Source: Anaerolineae bacterium
GTDB taxonomy: Bacteria > Chloroflexota > Anaerolineae > Aggregatilineales > Phototrophicaceae
Assembly (NCBI GenBank): GCA_019912965.1
Contig: JAIOHM010000195.1
Span: 1-59,225, forward strand
Reading direction: 5' to 3'
DNA length: 59,225 nucleotides
Part shown: positions 1 to 8,085 of the stretch, piece after piece
Layout of the letters: each line of letters opens with the position of its first letter
How positions within the stretch are numbered: the stretch's first letter is position 1
Notes under the pieces: generated by a model
What the model saw: only the letters and a program-made list of their open reading frames with translations
What the model was told of the DNA's origin: nothing
Databases searched by the model: none
Position numbers and translations under genes: made by a program

Positions 1-159
1 CTCCAGATTATCGGGCGGGTAGTTGCCGATCAGGTTATCCAGCCCAGCAAGGTGCAGCACCGCGTTGAGACCGTTCTTGCCCATGACTTCTTCCATAGCA
101 TCCAGGAAGATGCGCGCGAACTTGTTCGGGTAATAATATCCGCTTTTCTCAGGTGGCAT
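1..159 (-). CDS. V4R-like (hydrocarbon-binding/4-vinyl reductase family) protein, N-terminal part
   Basis: Fifty-three codons run from the ATG at 159 to the left edge with no stop, so only the N-terminus is present. A good ribosome binding site (GGAGG) lies 8-12 bases upstream. The visible peptide (a PNKFARIFLDAMEEVMG stretch followed by NGLNAVL and a LAGLDNLIGNYPP stretch) resembles the N-terminus I remember for V4R-domain proteins in Anaerolineae, but the V4R domain itself lies outside the window. That the frame is coding is well supported. The family name is a recollection and less certain. Confidence 0.55.
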   Translation of the reverse strand, partial: MPPEKSGYYYPNKFARIFLDAMEEVMGKNGLNAVLHLAGLDNLIGNYPPDNLE

Positions 160-503
160 GATCGTAAATTCCTCCGATCTTTAGTTTCGACGTAAGGGCG
201 CATGGGCTGCCCCCTGCGCTGTTATGTTTTACGAAAACAAGTCTAACACAATTGCCAGAGCAGCGCATGGACTTTGCTATCATGCTCCAAAATATGAATT
301 CAATCTACGGTTACATCACACTCCCTATCATTTACTCACTCGATGATACAAGACAGCATAACTGATTACGAACTGTCAATAGTTTTCTTCGGTGGCCGTC
401 CATTTTTACGGTTTTCATTGTTTAGTTCGTCACTATTGATGACCATGTACGGTCCAACTATCCAGTTGATCTTCCCCTAAGGAAGAAGCGGCAGCCCGCC
501 AAT

Positions 504-521
504 CTTAAATCCGGGTTAAAT
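504..521 (+). promoter_or_regulatory. OmpR-type direct-repeat operator upstream of the response regulator gene
   Basis: The sequence CTTAAATCCGGGTTAAAT contains two heptamers, CTTAAAT and GTTAAAT, spaced 11 bp start to start. That is one helical turn, as expected for a winged-helix OmpR/PhoB-type dimer. The same element with two base changes occurs at 7741-7758 upstream of the redox operon. It begins 68 bp before the start of the regulator gene, so autoregulation is likely. Confidence 0.5.
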
Positions 522-548
522 TTCAATTTTGCCAAGTACAATTGAAAT
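520..548. repeat. Inverted repeat in the response-regulator leader
   Basis: ATTTCAATT (520-528) and AATTGAAAT (540-548) are perfect complements separated by 11 bases. The repeat touches the end of the direct-repeat operator and lies 23 bases before the start codon at 572. It may be a second protein-binding site or an mRNA leader hairpin; the sequence does not decide between them. Confidence 0.4.
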
Positions 549-571
549 AGAAATCACGGCAGGATAAAAGC

Positions 572-1267
572 ATGTCGCACGTTTTACTGATTGACGATGA
601 GAAAAAACTAACTGAGCCACTGCGCTCCTCGTTTGAGCGAGCGGGATATCAGATCACGGTTGCGAACGATGGTCACACCGGTTTAAGTCTGGCACTTATT
701 GAAAAACCGGATGTCATTGTGCTGGATGTGATGATGCCGGGACTGGATGGCTGGCGGGTCTGTGAGGCGATCCGGCAGCATAGTAACGTGCCAATTATTA
801 TGCTGACCGCCCTGGACGATAGTCTGGATCGCATCAAAGGACTGGAACTGGGTGCAGATGATTATCTGGTCAAACCATTCGGGTTCAAAGAGATTGAAGC
901 CCATATCCGGGCAATGCTGCGGCGTGTCCAGTTGGATCGGGGAAACCAGATGCCCCTGCAAATCAGCGTCGGGGATATTGTCCTTGATCTGGAAGCACAT
1001 ACCGTCACTAAAGGCGGAAAAGAAATTGCCATGCGTCAGAAGGAGTTCGAAATTCTGTCGCTGCTGATGAACAACATCGGGAAAGTCGTTACCCGCGAAC
1101 GTCTCTTTGATGAGGTGTGGGGGACGGATTGGCTCGGTGATACACGCACACTGGATGTTCATATGAGTTGGCTGCGGGCCAAGCTCGAAAACGATCCCGC
1201 TAACCCCATTTATCTGCAAACCATTCGCGGCGTTGGCTATCGCTTTAGCGATCCGGAACGGGGCTAA
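572..1267 (+). CDS. OmpR/PhoB-family response regulator
   Basis: A 231-residue DNA-binding response regulator. The receiver domain (residues 3-115) has the acidic pair D8/D9, phospho-acceptor D52 in LDVMMPG, T79 and K101 in the LVKPFG loop. A winged-helix domain follows (about 130-227), ending in the usual RGVGYRF hairpin. The start at 572 has an AGGA box about 7 bases upstream. The partner histidine kinase begins 3 bases after the stop, so the two genes are co-transcribed and probably coupled. A direct-repeat operator of the type these proteins bind lies upstream of this gene and also upstream of the ApbE/ferric-reductase operon, which is therefore the best target candidate (inference). Confidence 0.93.
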   Translation: MSHVLLIDDEKKLTEPLRSSFERAGYQITVANDGHTGLSLALIEKPDVIVLDVMMPGLDGWRVCEAIRQHSNVPIIMLTALDDSLDRIKGLELGADDYLVKPFGFKEIEAHIRAMLRRVQLDRGNQMPLQISVGDIVLDLEAHTVTKGGKEIAMRQKEFEILSLLMNNIGKVVTRERLFDEVWGTDWLGDTRTLDVHMSWLRAKLENDPANPIYLQTIRGVGYRFSDPERG

Positions 1268-1270
1268 AAT

Positions 1271-2725
1271 ATGTTCAGCCGACTAAACATTCGCCAGCGG
1301 ATTCTACTGATCTTCATCCTGATTACCCTTGCAGGCGGGATGATGCAGTTCTTCATCGCCGGACGGCAGCTTCAACTGGCAACATTGGAATTCTATCAGC
1401 ACCATTTGGAAACCGATGGGCTGTTGGTTGCGGCGACTTTCGCTGAACCTTTAGGGCATTACCTTGAAGGCGAAGGTGAGGAAGGCATCGGGCGAACACT
1501 GGCAATGATTCAGCAGGAAGTCGGACATAATTACCTGATTGTGGATCATAACTATCGCGTCGTGGGTTATACCGCCGACACCGGATATGAACATATAGAC
1601 CGCGTTGATGAAACTCCTGAACTGGTCGAAGCACGATCCGAGCGTATCGGCGCAGATATTCGTCCAAACCAATCAGGACAGGACACCTTATATCTGGCAG
1701 TTTCGGTGCTGTACGAGGGAGACTCATTAGGGTATTTGGTTCTATCTGAACCCATGCAGCCTGCTTATAGAGAGGTCAACCAGCGCTACATCGAGTTAGC
1801 CGGAGCAAGCTTACCTGTCCTTGGGCTGGTCATTGCTGCCAGCCTGTGGATTTCCGGCACCATTTCGCGTCCCGTTCAGAGCCTGCGAAATTCGGCCATG
1901 CTCATGGCGAAGGGCGCACTCGATACACGTATCCAGATTACGTCGCAGGATGAGGTAGGACAGCTTGCCGAGACCTTCAATTACATGGCCGGGCAGATTG
2001 AAAGCTTGATGAAAACCCAGCGCAGTTTTGTTAGCAATGCCGCGCACGAACTGCGTACACCGCTGATGATGCTCAAACTGCGCGCTGAAGCGCTGGCTGA
2101 AGAAACCTTGCCCACCGCCGAACGCGACCTGTATTTGCGTGAGATTCGGCAGGAAATCGACCACATGGCGGAATTGGTTTCGTCACTGCTTATGCTGGCG
2201 CGGATTGACGAGGGGCGTTATCAGCAGAATAGAGTCGTCACCGATACGGTTTCCACCCTGTATGATATTCTACGCAACTGGCGGATCGAAGCCGAAAAAC
2301 GCGCCCTCAAATTCGATATAACGATGGATACCGGGCTACCCGAACTGCCTATGAGTCCCAATGATTTACGGCTCATTCTGGACAATCTTCTGGCGAACGC
2401 GATCAAATACACGTCTGAAGGCAGCATTCATGTGAAAGCAGCGTATTCTCAGAAAGGCTTTGCGCTGGAGGTACAAGACACAGGTGTGGGCTTCACACCG
2501 GAACAAAGTGTGTACTTGTTTGAACGCTTTTATCGCTCAGAACAGGTGCGGGGAAAATTCGCGGGCAACGGGTTGGGTCTATCTGTCGTGAAATCCATAC
2601 TGCAACAGTACGGGGGTCAGGTCGAGGCGCAGAGCAAGGGGATAAGACAGGGGGCTACCTTTACGGTGACGCTGCCATTGAGCCAATTGGCAAATCCTGT
2701 GACGCACTTAACGAAAGAACCATGA
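1271..2725 (+). CDS. Membrane sensor histidine kinase (HAMP, HisKA, HATPase)
   Basis: A 484-residue sensor kinase paired with the preceding regulator. The first membrane helix is at about 10-30, an extracytoplasmic sensing region at 31-175, and the second helix at about 178-198. HAMP covers about 197-250. The HisKA domain has phospho-acceptor H259 in AAHELRTPL. The HATPase domain (about 350-475) shows N-box LLANAIKY and the G boxes DTGVGF and GNGLGLS. The sensor region has no family I recognise, so the stimulus is unknown; the nearby redox operon suggests a redox, metal or flavin cue (inference). Its last 65 bases overlap the end of the convergent cyclase gene. Confidence 0.92.
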   Translation: MFSRLNIRQRILLIFILITLAGGMMQFFIAGRQLQLATLEFYQHHLETDGLLVAATFAEPLGHYLEGEGEEGIGRTLAMIQQEVGHNYLIVDHNYRVVGYTADTGYEHIDRVDETPELVEARSERIGADIRPNQSGQDTLYLAVSVLYEGDSLGYLVLSEPMQPAYREVNQRYIELAGASLPVLGLVIAASLWISGTISRPVQSLRNSAMLMAKGALDTRIQITSQDEVGQLAETFNYMAGQIESLMKTQRSFVSNAAHELRTPLMMLKLRAEALAEETLPTAERDLYLREIRQEIDHMAELVSSLLMLARIDEGRYQQNRVVTDTVSTLYDILRNWRIEAEKRALKFDITMDTGLPELPMSPNDLRLILDNLLANAIKYTSEGSIHVKAAYSQKGFALEVQDTGVGFTPEQSVYLFERFYRSEQVRGKFAGNGLGLSVVKSILQQYGGQVEAQSKGIRQGATFTVTLPLSQLANPVTHLTKEP

Positions 2726-3905
2726 CAGTCATCGGTTCTGTTTTCCCCTTCAGCATTAATTCACGCCTTTCCGGGCGACTATTGACAGGTATATGAGTCA
2801 ATTTTTCCCACGTCACCTGACTGATGATTATTTCACCTGCCTTTGCCTGTCCCTGCAAGCGGGCAGCGATATTCACGGTATCTCCAAAAATGCCATACTG
2901 TCGGGTTTGTTCACCACCCACCAAACCTTCGATCACTTCGCCGCTATGCAGCCCAATCCCTGCACTTAATCCGAAAAGTGCCAATACTTTGGCGACAGAT
3001 GATTGCAGAGCCTGTGCTGCTGCGAGGGCTTCATCCGCTGAATAAAAGCGAGTCATAATTTCATCGCCTGTCATCTGGATTTTGAAGCCATTATGCGTCT
3101 TAATTAAGGGTTCAACTGTGCGATAGAATTGATTCACCATATCGACGACTTCTCGCGGCTGGTGCGATTCTGACCAGGGCGTAAAACCACGAATATCCAT
3201 AAAGAGCAACGTGCGTTCCTGGCGCTGCAATGCGAATGCCGAGTCGTTGTTGTACGCACTCTGTATAAGCCCTGTATCAAATGACCAAGAAGCAATTTGT
3301 TCAAAATGTCCGGCGAGTTTGTACAATAAACGCTCAAAGCGTTCGCGCATGATGGCTGTGATGCCGAGCAGTAATCCTAAAACAATCGTCCCCAGCAAAA
3401 TGAACAGGTGAGACGGGTTATTCAACCAATAATCGAGCGGTGCAAGCGGCACTGTCTCCCATTCTGCCAGCATATAACTCACCGGTAACAGCAGCACCAA
3501 TAAGAGCGATTTTAAGATGGTGGCGAACGATAAGGCATAATTTTGGAACAAATATGCCGCAGCCATAGCGGTTGCCCAAATCCAGTACAAAATGTGATAG
3601 GGTTCGCTGAAAAATGCAGTCGGGCCTTCCAACAGCACATCAATTACCGTGTAAAGCAGTGGTGCAATAAAATGCTGCCACCAGCGTTGTTGTGAGTTAC
3701 GGCTGATAATCCAAGCCTGAACGATTCCCGATCCGAATAAAACCCAATGGGGCAGCGATGCGGCATAGGTCGCAATACCATGCAGACTGCTTTGACGTAC
3801 CATATCAAACATCCAGAAAACGCCGCTGTTTGTCAGCAGTTCCCGGAGGAATTGTTGAAACCGTCCTCCATAAATGAGTTGCCTATCCAGAAATCGTTCC
3901 TGCAT
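2661..3905 (-). CDS. Membrane-anchored class III adenylate/guanylate cyclase
   Basis: Predicted to make a cyclic nucleotide (cAMP or cGMP) at the inner face of the membrane. The N-terminal 190 residues hold about six hydrophobic segments. A class III catalytic domain follows, with the first metal Asp in LLFMDIRGFT, the second in MTGDEIM, and the region GIFGDTVNIAARL, which carries the base-specifying Asp and the transition-state Asn/Arg. All key residues for a homodimeric enzyme seem present. The ATG at 3905 is preferred because AAGGA lies 6 bases upstream; a TTG at 3911 is in frame. The gene converges on and overlaps the histidine kinase gene by 65 bp. Substrate (ATP or GTP) cannot be read with certainty. 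Confidence 0.88.
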   Translation of the reverse strand: MQERFLDRQLIYGGRFQQFLRELLTNSGVFWMFDMVRQSSLHGIATYAASLPHWVLFGSGIVQAWIISRNSQQRWWQHFIAPLLYTVIDVLLEGPTAFFSEPYHILYWIWATAMAAAYLFQNYALSFATILKSLLLVLLLPVSYMLAEWETVPLAPLDYWLNNPSHLFILLGTIVLGLLLGITAIMRERFERLLYKLAGHFEQIASWSFDTGLIQSAYNNDSAFALQRQERTLLFMDIRGFTPWSESHQPREVVDMVNQFYRTVEPLIKTHNGFKIQMTGDEIMTRFYSADEALAAAQALQSSVAKVLALFGLSAGIGLHSGEVIEGLVGGEQTRQYGIFGDTVNIAARLQGQAKAGEIIISQVTWEKLTHIPVNSRPERRELMLKGKTEPMTVMVLSLSASQDLPIGSMAASP

Positions 3906-3938
3906 GGTCAATCCTTAGCTGCGATTGCGGCTCCAGAC

Positions 3939-4643
3939 CTATGACTCTATAGTATGCGCGTTTTGTGGTTTTGTTCGTAAAGTAGCTGACGGTACTTTCA
4001 TTTGACCTCGCCCCATACGGATACCCAACAGCAGGATAACCAGCAGCACTCCGCCGCCGACTAACAGACGAAAACCGAGAAGAGAGCCGTCTGTCCCGGC
4101 AAATAAGCCATGTATGGATACTAAACCGAATGCACCATAACTGGTGTAATGCAGCCGCTTCCAATTCGTCTGTCCGATCCGCTTCTTCAGCGGAAAGCTC
4201 AGGCTAATCGCCACCAGCAGCCAGAATGCCAGCGTTCCCAATCCGACCACTTCGGGACGATAAGGGCCTGTGAATGGCACCAAGATGTCTCCCAACGTGT
4301 ACGTGAAATACTTGTCGAACAGCAGCAGCAGTCCATGTCCTAGTCCGAGCAGCAGTGCCAGCCATGAAATCGTACTGTGAACAGTCAGTGAAACAGGGCC
4401 GGGCGACCAATCCTTGACAGACTGGCTGCTGAGTAACAGTCCCCAGATGGTTGAAGCCAACAACAGCACATAAGCAACCATCCCGGATGAACGCACAAGA
4501 TGCCATGACAGCTTCTGGTCGCCCGATAGCGCGAAGTTAAACATGCCACTGCTGATCATCCACACTGCCGACAGTCCAATGACAATCAGGCTGGCGACCA
4601 GCACCAGCAGATCAGCATTCCGGGTTGATTTACTTTGATTCAT
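3939..4643 (-). CDS. Ferric reductase-like transmembrane protein
   Basis: A 234-residue integral membrane protein with about six hydrophobic helices. Two histidine pairs, H89/H103 and H165/H178, sit in two helices with 13- and 12-residue spacing. This is the spacing that ligates two stacked b haems in the ferric-reductase-like domain family (FRD, MsrQ and NOX relatives). The NAD(P)H/FAD domain of eukaryotic NOX is absent. AAGGA lies before the ATG. It is the last gene of a minus-strand operon with an ApbE flavin transferase and a CxxCH cytochrome, so it probably carries electrons across the membrane to or from an extracytoplasmic flavin or haem carrier (inference). Confidence 0.82.
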   Translation of the reverse strand: MNQSKSTRNADLLVLVASLIVIGLSAVWMISSGMFNFALSGDQKLSWHLVRSSGMVAYVLLLASTIWGLLLSSQSVKDWSPGPVSLTVHSTISWLALLLGLGHGLLLLFDKYFTYTLGDILVPFTGPYRPEVVGLGTLAFWLLVAISLSFPLKKRIGQTNWKRLHYTSYGAFGLVSIHGLFAGTDGSLLGFRLLVGGGVLLVILLLGIRMGRGQMKVPSATLRTKPQNAHTIES

Positions 4644-4699
4644 ACGAATTTCCTTCTTTGTAGATATGTCTGATCTGCGTTTTTCGTTCGTAATCTGTT

Positions 4700-5170
4700 T
4701 TAGCGGAAGGTTGCCCTTATCCCGGCGATTAAGGTTTCACGTTGTGCATCACTCAGGTTGGCTTCAGGGTGCATCGTGACATATATGGGCAGCGGCATCT
4801 CGCCTTCTTCGATAACTTCGATCAACTCATCCCACTCAACCCGGTTATCTTCAGAGATGTTGAGTTCCCCGCGCCCTTCATGGGTGTCATGAGCGACGAG
4901 CCATCCCACTGGCGCTATATAGGAATACCAAGGATAAACAGTCTCGTTGGAATGACAGGCAGCGCACGCTTGATTCCATAACTGTTCCGTTTCTTGCGAA
5001 TTCCAAACAATCCTTTGCGTCACAGGTGGGTTATCCGGTTGGAATTCGGGAATAACGAACCGAACAAGCTGCAAAAGGACAAAGCCTACAACAAGAATAC
5101 CCGTACCCCACACCCAGATGCGCGGAAGTCGTCTGGTATGTATCGGAGAAAAATCTGTCTGGTTCATCAT
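4700..5170 (-). CDS. Membrane-anchored haem-binding (single CxxCH) cytochrome
   Basis: A 156-residue protein with one N-terminal membrane helix (about 18-40) and an exported domain that carries one c-type haem motif, C69-A-A-C72-H73. Tryptophans and tyrosines follow (YPWYSYIAPVGWLV). This is the pattern of the Haem_bd (DUF1924-like) family seen beside thermophile cytochromes; the exact family number is from memory. A Met in the C-terminal GEMPLPIYVTMHP segment may be the distal ligand. GGGAG precedes the start. The gene lies between the SH3 protein and the ferric-reductase-like protein, which fits an extracytoplasmic electron carrier for that membrane reductase. Confidence 0.8.
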   Translation of the reverse strand: MMNQTDFSPIHTRRLPRIWVWGTGILVVGFVLLQLVRFVIPEFQPDNPPVTQRIVWNSQETEQLWNQACAACHSNETVYPWYSYIAPVGWLVAHDTHEGRGELNISEDNRVEWDELIEVIEEGEMPLPIYVTMHPEANLSDAQRETLIAGIRATFR

Positions 5171-5233
5171 GATCGCTCCCGTTGTGTTTGATAGTGCCCG
5201 TCCCGTACAGGAGCGGGCACATTGAATTGTTAA

Positions 5234-6334
5234 TTAATCGTCGTCACCTTCTTCGTGTTCGTCATTTTCATGTTCGCCGTCTTCATGATCTTCGTGTTCC
5301 TCGTTATCATTGCCAGAGTACGAAGGTGTGGTGACGATGATTGGAGCAACCTGTGCATCGCGTAAAGGGATGTTGAACACAGTTAACGCATCACAGACAC
5401 CTTGCAGATTTACGCCTGTCAGCGCCATCCATGCTGAGCCGCTGTCCGTGCCCACCACAATCCAGTTATTCTCCGGGTTACGCCCACCCACCGTGTAGTT
5501 CTCGTTGAGGTATCCATAACCTAACACACTGTATCCTGTGCCGGGACCGCTGCGGAGATTGACTGAACTGTGAGTGACGACTGCGGTACAGGCTGCGCCT
5601 GTGGTGTCGGCTACAACATTTTCGGCATTGGCAGGCGCTTCAAGGATATTGACACCTGTATCTTCCGCCGAAACAACACGCACACCAGCGACAACGGTAC
5701 TGGTCAATCCGCTGCCCAGCATGGTGAATTCGTAATTTCCGGCATCGAGAACGAGATTTACTCCATCGACATGCCCATCAGCAGACTGTGCCACGACGAC
5801 TCCCTGTGCATCCACAAGTTGGGTTGTGGCATAGGCACCGGGGAAGGTCGCTGTTACCACGCCGGTTGTCCCATCGGGGATGCTTACGGTGGCAGTACCG
5901 CCGGGAGTATTGGTATCCAGTGCAAGCATGATTTCTTCATTGAGCGTTACTGCGCTGCCAGCAATGCGTTCGACGTTACCATTGATATTTAGTTCAGGCA
6001 GTGATGCGACACTCACATAGGACTCAGTCATTCCGGGCAGACGCTCAACAGTCAGGGTGTGGGAACCACTGTTTGGGGCAATATTGAGTTCAACCGCATG
6101 AAGACGTGCGTCCGCTGCATGAAATACGACAACATTAGCTGAATCGGTCAGGGTGATGGCCGCCTGTGTCATCTCCAGCGACACAGTGCCAGTGGTATCA
6201 AGGGGCAGCGTAATCACCACATCAATAGCGGGGGTTGCATCGTTCAGGGTGATGAGATTGGTATCATCCTGAGCAAGCGTGGGTAATGCACCAAGCAGCA
6301 TCAGGACAAGTAAGGGAATCAGGAAACGTTTCAC
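5234..6334 (-). CDS. Secreted SH3-domain protein with His/Asp/Glu-rich tail
   Basis: A 366-residue exported protein. The signal peptide covers residues 1-21 (AxA cut after LPTLA). Residues 25-235 form two beta-rich regions of about 100 residues that resemble pre-peptidase C-terminal-type domains. A bacterial SH3 domain (about 248-315) carries the VNLRSGPGTGY signature. The last 25 residues are almost only His, Glu, Asp and Asn (NDNEEHEDHEDGEHE and similar) and could bind divalent metal. The start is GTG at 6334, overlapping the ApbE stop in GTGA, so translation is coupled. It belongs to the redox operon; a metal-buffering or cell-wall-tethered role is inference. Confidence 0.78.
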   Translation of the reverse strand: MKRFLIPLLVLMLLGALPTLAQDDTNLITLNDATPAIDVVITLPLDTTGTVSLEMTQAAITLTDSANVVVFHAADARLHAVELNIAPNSGSHTLTVERLPGMTESYVSVASLPELNINGNVERIAGSAVTLNEEIMLALDTNTPGGTATVSIPDGTTGVVTATFPGAYATTQLVDAQGVVVAQSADGHVDGVNLVLDAGNYEFTMLGSGLTSTVVAGVRVVSAEDTGVNILEAPANAENVVADTTGAACTAVVTHSSVNLRSGPGTGYSVLGYGYLNENYTVGGRNPENNWIVVGTDSGSAWMALTGVNLQGVCDALTVFNIPLRDAQVAPIIVTTPSYSGNDNEEHEDHEDGEHENDEHEEGDDD

Positions 6335-7257
6335 GAGAGTAGCCTTTCATTGAGTAATTGAGCAAAGTTTGAAGTGGTAAGAACCTTACCGTCATGCTGA
6401 ATAACCAGCCCAGCAGCATGCCACTGCTGGTTCAGCCAGTTCAGTCCGGCTTCGGCACCACGCAACAGGATGGCTTTGGCGTAAGCTTCGGCAGTGGGGG
6501 CATGGGGATGAACCACTGTTGCGGTCAGTACATCGGTGTCTACTGAATGTCCAGTTCGCGGATCAATAACATGAGATTGTGTTCGTCCTCCTTGCACTTC
6601 CCAGCGGCGGAAATCCACACCACTGGTGACAATGGTGGTGTCTGTCAACCAGAGGGATACAAGTGATGTATCGCTGAATGGATCGCTGACCTCGACTTGC
6701 CAACCGGGTAATCCATCGGGTGCGCCGCGCACTGCCATGTCCCCACCCATATTCACAAGACATGACCCACTTTTGGCGAGATCATCCGCCAATCTTGCGG
6801 CTGTCCATCCTTTGGCAATACCACCCAGATCGAGGGCGCTATTGACCGGAATGCGGATTTCGCGGGTAGGCAATCTCAGTTCAATGCCGCGCCAGCCAGC
6901 AGCGGGGATATTTCCCCCTGTATGCGGCATGGTTATCTGTTCAAAACTGCGGTCATAACCGTTTGCCAGCATTGCGGGCAGTACCAGCGGGTTAAATAAG
7001 CCATCGGTCAGCCTTGCAGCATGTTTGGCTGCCTGAACATTTTCGAACAGAATCTTGCTTGCTGTAATCCATTTTCCGGCTTGTCTGTTCAACTGCATGA
7101 GTTCGCTGTTCGGGCGAAAGCGTGATAAACGCGCCTCAATGGCTTCAACCTCAAACGGTAGTTGGCGCAGGATTGTATTTCCGTCGGCTTCCGTCTCGAT
7201 CTGCGCGTTTACTTGGCAGCCCATCGCCCGAAACTCAATGAAGTGTAACTGTCTCAT
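6331..7257 (-). CDS. apbE: FAD:protein FMN transferase (ApbE family)
   Basis: ApbE enzymes move FMN from FAD onto a Ser/Thr of an extracytoplasmic protein. Family hallmarks seen here: FRPNSELMQLN, GLFNPLV, DLGGIAKGW, VNMGGDMAVRG and HVIDPRTG. The metal site near the C-terminus reads TAEAYAKA where the classical form is ADALATA. Asp is therefore Glu and Thr is Lys, as in a sub-branch of the family from memory. There is no signal peptide or lipobox, so the protein may act in the cytoplasm. The start overlaps the previous stop (ATGA) and the end overlaps the next start (GTGA). No obvious FMN acceptor motif is visible in the neighbouring genes, so its target is unknown. Confidence 0.88.
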   Translation of the reverse strand: MRQLHFIEFRAMGCQVNAQIETEADGNTILRQLPFEVEAIEARLSRFRPNSELMQLNRQAGKWITASKILFENVQAAKHAARLTDGLFNPLVLPAMLANGYDRSFEQITMPHTGGNIPAAGWRGIELRLPTREIRIPVNSALDLGGIAKGWTAARLADDLAKSGSCLVNMGGDMAVRGAPDGLPGWQVEVSDPFSDTSLVSLWLTDTTIVTSGVDFRRWEVQGGRTQSHVIDPRTGHSVDTDVLTATVVHPHAPTAEAYAKAILLRGAEAGLNWLNQQWHAAGLVIQHDGKVLTTSNFAQLLNERLLS

Positions 7258-7655
7258 CGAGATGACTGGCTCTGCTGTGGAACGGGCTGCTGAACGATCA
7301 CAGGATCAGGGGCGGCAATCTGCGCCGGGATAGGTGGCTGAATAGTGTTGTTCGTGTTTGTGCTGCCAGTCACCGGGAGTGCAGCGGATACCTCCCCGGA
7401 TTGACGCAGGATGATAATGCTTGGTGCTGCCTGTAAAATCGTGATCTCAGGTGCGGCTCGAATAACCTCTACTGATGTAGCCGCGGCACTCGGCGAAAGC
7501 ACGATTGCATTTTCAGCCACTGGCGTTTCTGTCATTAGAAATTGGTTTGCATCTAACATGGCGAGATTTTGCGCGCCAACGATGGTCGCAATTGTTGTGC
7601 TGGTCACCAGTGCGGTTCGTACCAGCAACTTTCTGGCACGATCTGTATTTGCCAT
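7254..7655 (-). CDS. Small membrane-anchored protein with Pro/Gln-rich tail, unknown function
   Basis: First gene of the redox operon, translationally coupled to apbE (ATGA overlap). The start at 7655 is chosen because GGAGA lies 8 bases upstream; an in-frame start at 7703 would add 16 basic residues. The protein has one hydrophobic segment near the N-terminus (about 12-32), then an Ala/Pro/Ile-rich extracytoplasmic part and a Gln/Ser-rich end (QQPVPQQSQSSR). I do not recognise a family. Its place beside apbE makes it a candidate anchor or FMN acceptor, but a canonical flavinylation motif (DGxTGAT-like) is not evident. Confidence 0.6.
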   Translation of the reverse strand: MANTDRARKLLVRTALVTSTTIATIVGAQNLAMLDANQFLMTETPVAENAIVLSPSAAATSVEVIRAAPEITILQAAPSIIILRQSGEVSAALPVTGSTNTNNTIQPPIPAQIAAPDPVIVQQPVPQQSQSSR

Positions 7656-7740
7656 CTTCGGGTGTCTCCATTGCATTTCGTATCTGTTTTTACGATACGA
7701 CAACAGAAATGCCCTTGTTTAAACATCCACTCAACGTCAC

Positions 7741-7758
7741 CTTAAATCTGAGTTAAAT
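7741..7758 (-). promoter_or_regulatory. OmpR-type direct-repeat operator upstream of the redox operon
   Basis: CTTAAATCTGAGTTAAAT differs from the element at 504-521 in only two central bases and keeps both heptamers and their 11-bp spacing. It lies 86 bases upstream of the preferred start of the first gene of the ApbE/ferric reductase operon. A shared operator between the regulator gene and this operon suggests that they form one regulon. Confidence 0.5.
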
Positions 7759-7960
7759 ATCGAGCGAGCCAGAACTTGTTGTCATCGGCGAGGATCACCC
7801 AGTGGGGTTTGGTGAAGCGATCTGCAAAGCTGAAAGCAAGCTCGCGGTCATTGAGCTTGCTGATCTTGCGGTTGCCATCTTTATCCTCTCGCCTTCGCAA
7901 TCGTGCTACGCTACTTGAGAGAGGGTGTTTTATGGGTGGCGTTACGAGAAAATCATCAAT
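7742..7960 (-). pseudogene. Possible remnant of a small conserved protein gene
   Basis: Read on the minus strand, a stop-free stretch ends at 7742 with a protein-like sequence (DKDGNRKISKLNDRELAF, then PHWVILADDNKFWLARYLTQ). It has no ATG and is stopped upstream near 7970. The ending resembles short proteins in related genomes that contain a WVI-DD-FW motif (from memory). It may be a decayed gene or a small gene with a non-ATG start. Its stop codon lies inside the operator. Confidence 0.25.
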
Positions 7961-8085
7961 TGTTTATTTATGAGAGATTGGTATATGGTTAAACTGAATT
8001 ATCAGCCAAATCTCATCCACTCAACGCAGCCATATGGTACAATCGGCTCTGTGAAAATGAGCACAAATATCGTAAACTGAAAGTT

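Larger units (their letters stand above)
160..571. other. Intergenic region between divergent genes
   Basis: No coding frame is credible here. The right-hand 70 bases hold a direct-repeat operator (504-521) and a 9-bp inverted repeat (520-548), listed separately. The rest (160-500) shows no terminator, RNA gene or repeat that I can recognise. Confidence 0.6.
7656..8085. other. Intergenic region with operator and a possible gene remnant
   Basis: The region holds the direct-repeat operator (7741-7758), a small hairpin CGTATC/GATACG (7679-7698) in the leader of the redox operon, and a minus-strand open stretch at 7742-7960 that reads like the C-terminal part of a protein. The segment 7961-8085 shows nothing further except the start region of the ABC gene. 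Confidence 0.5.
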
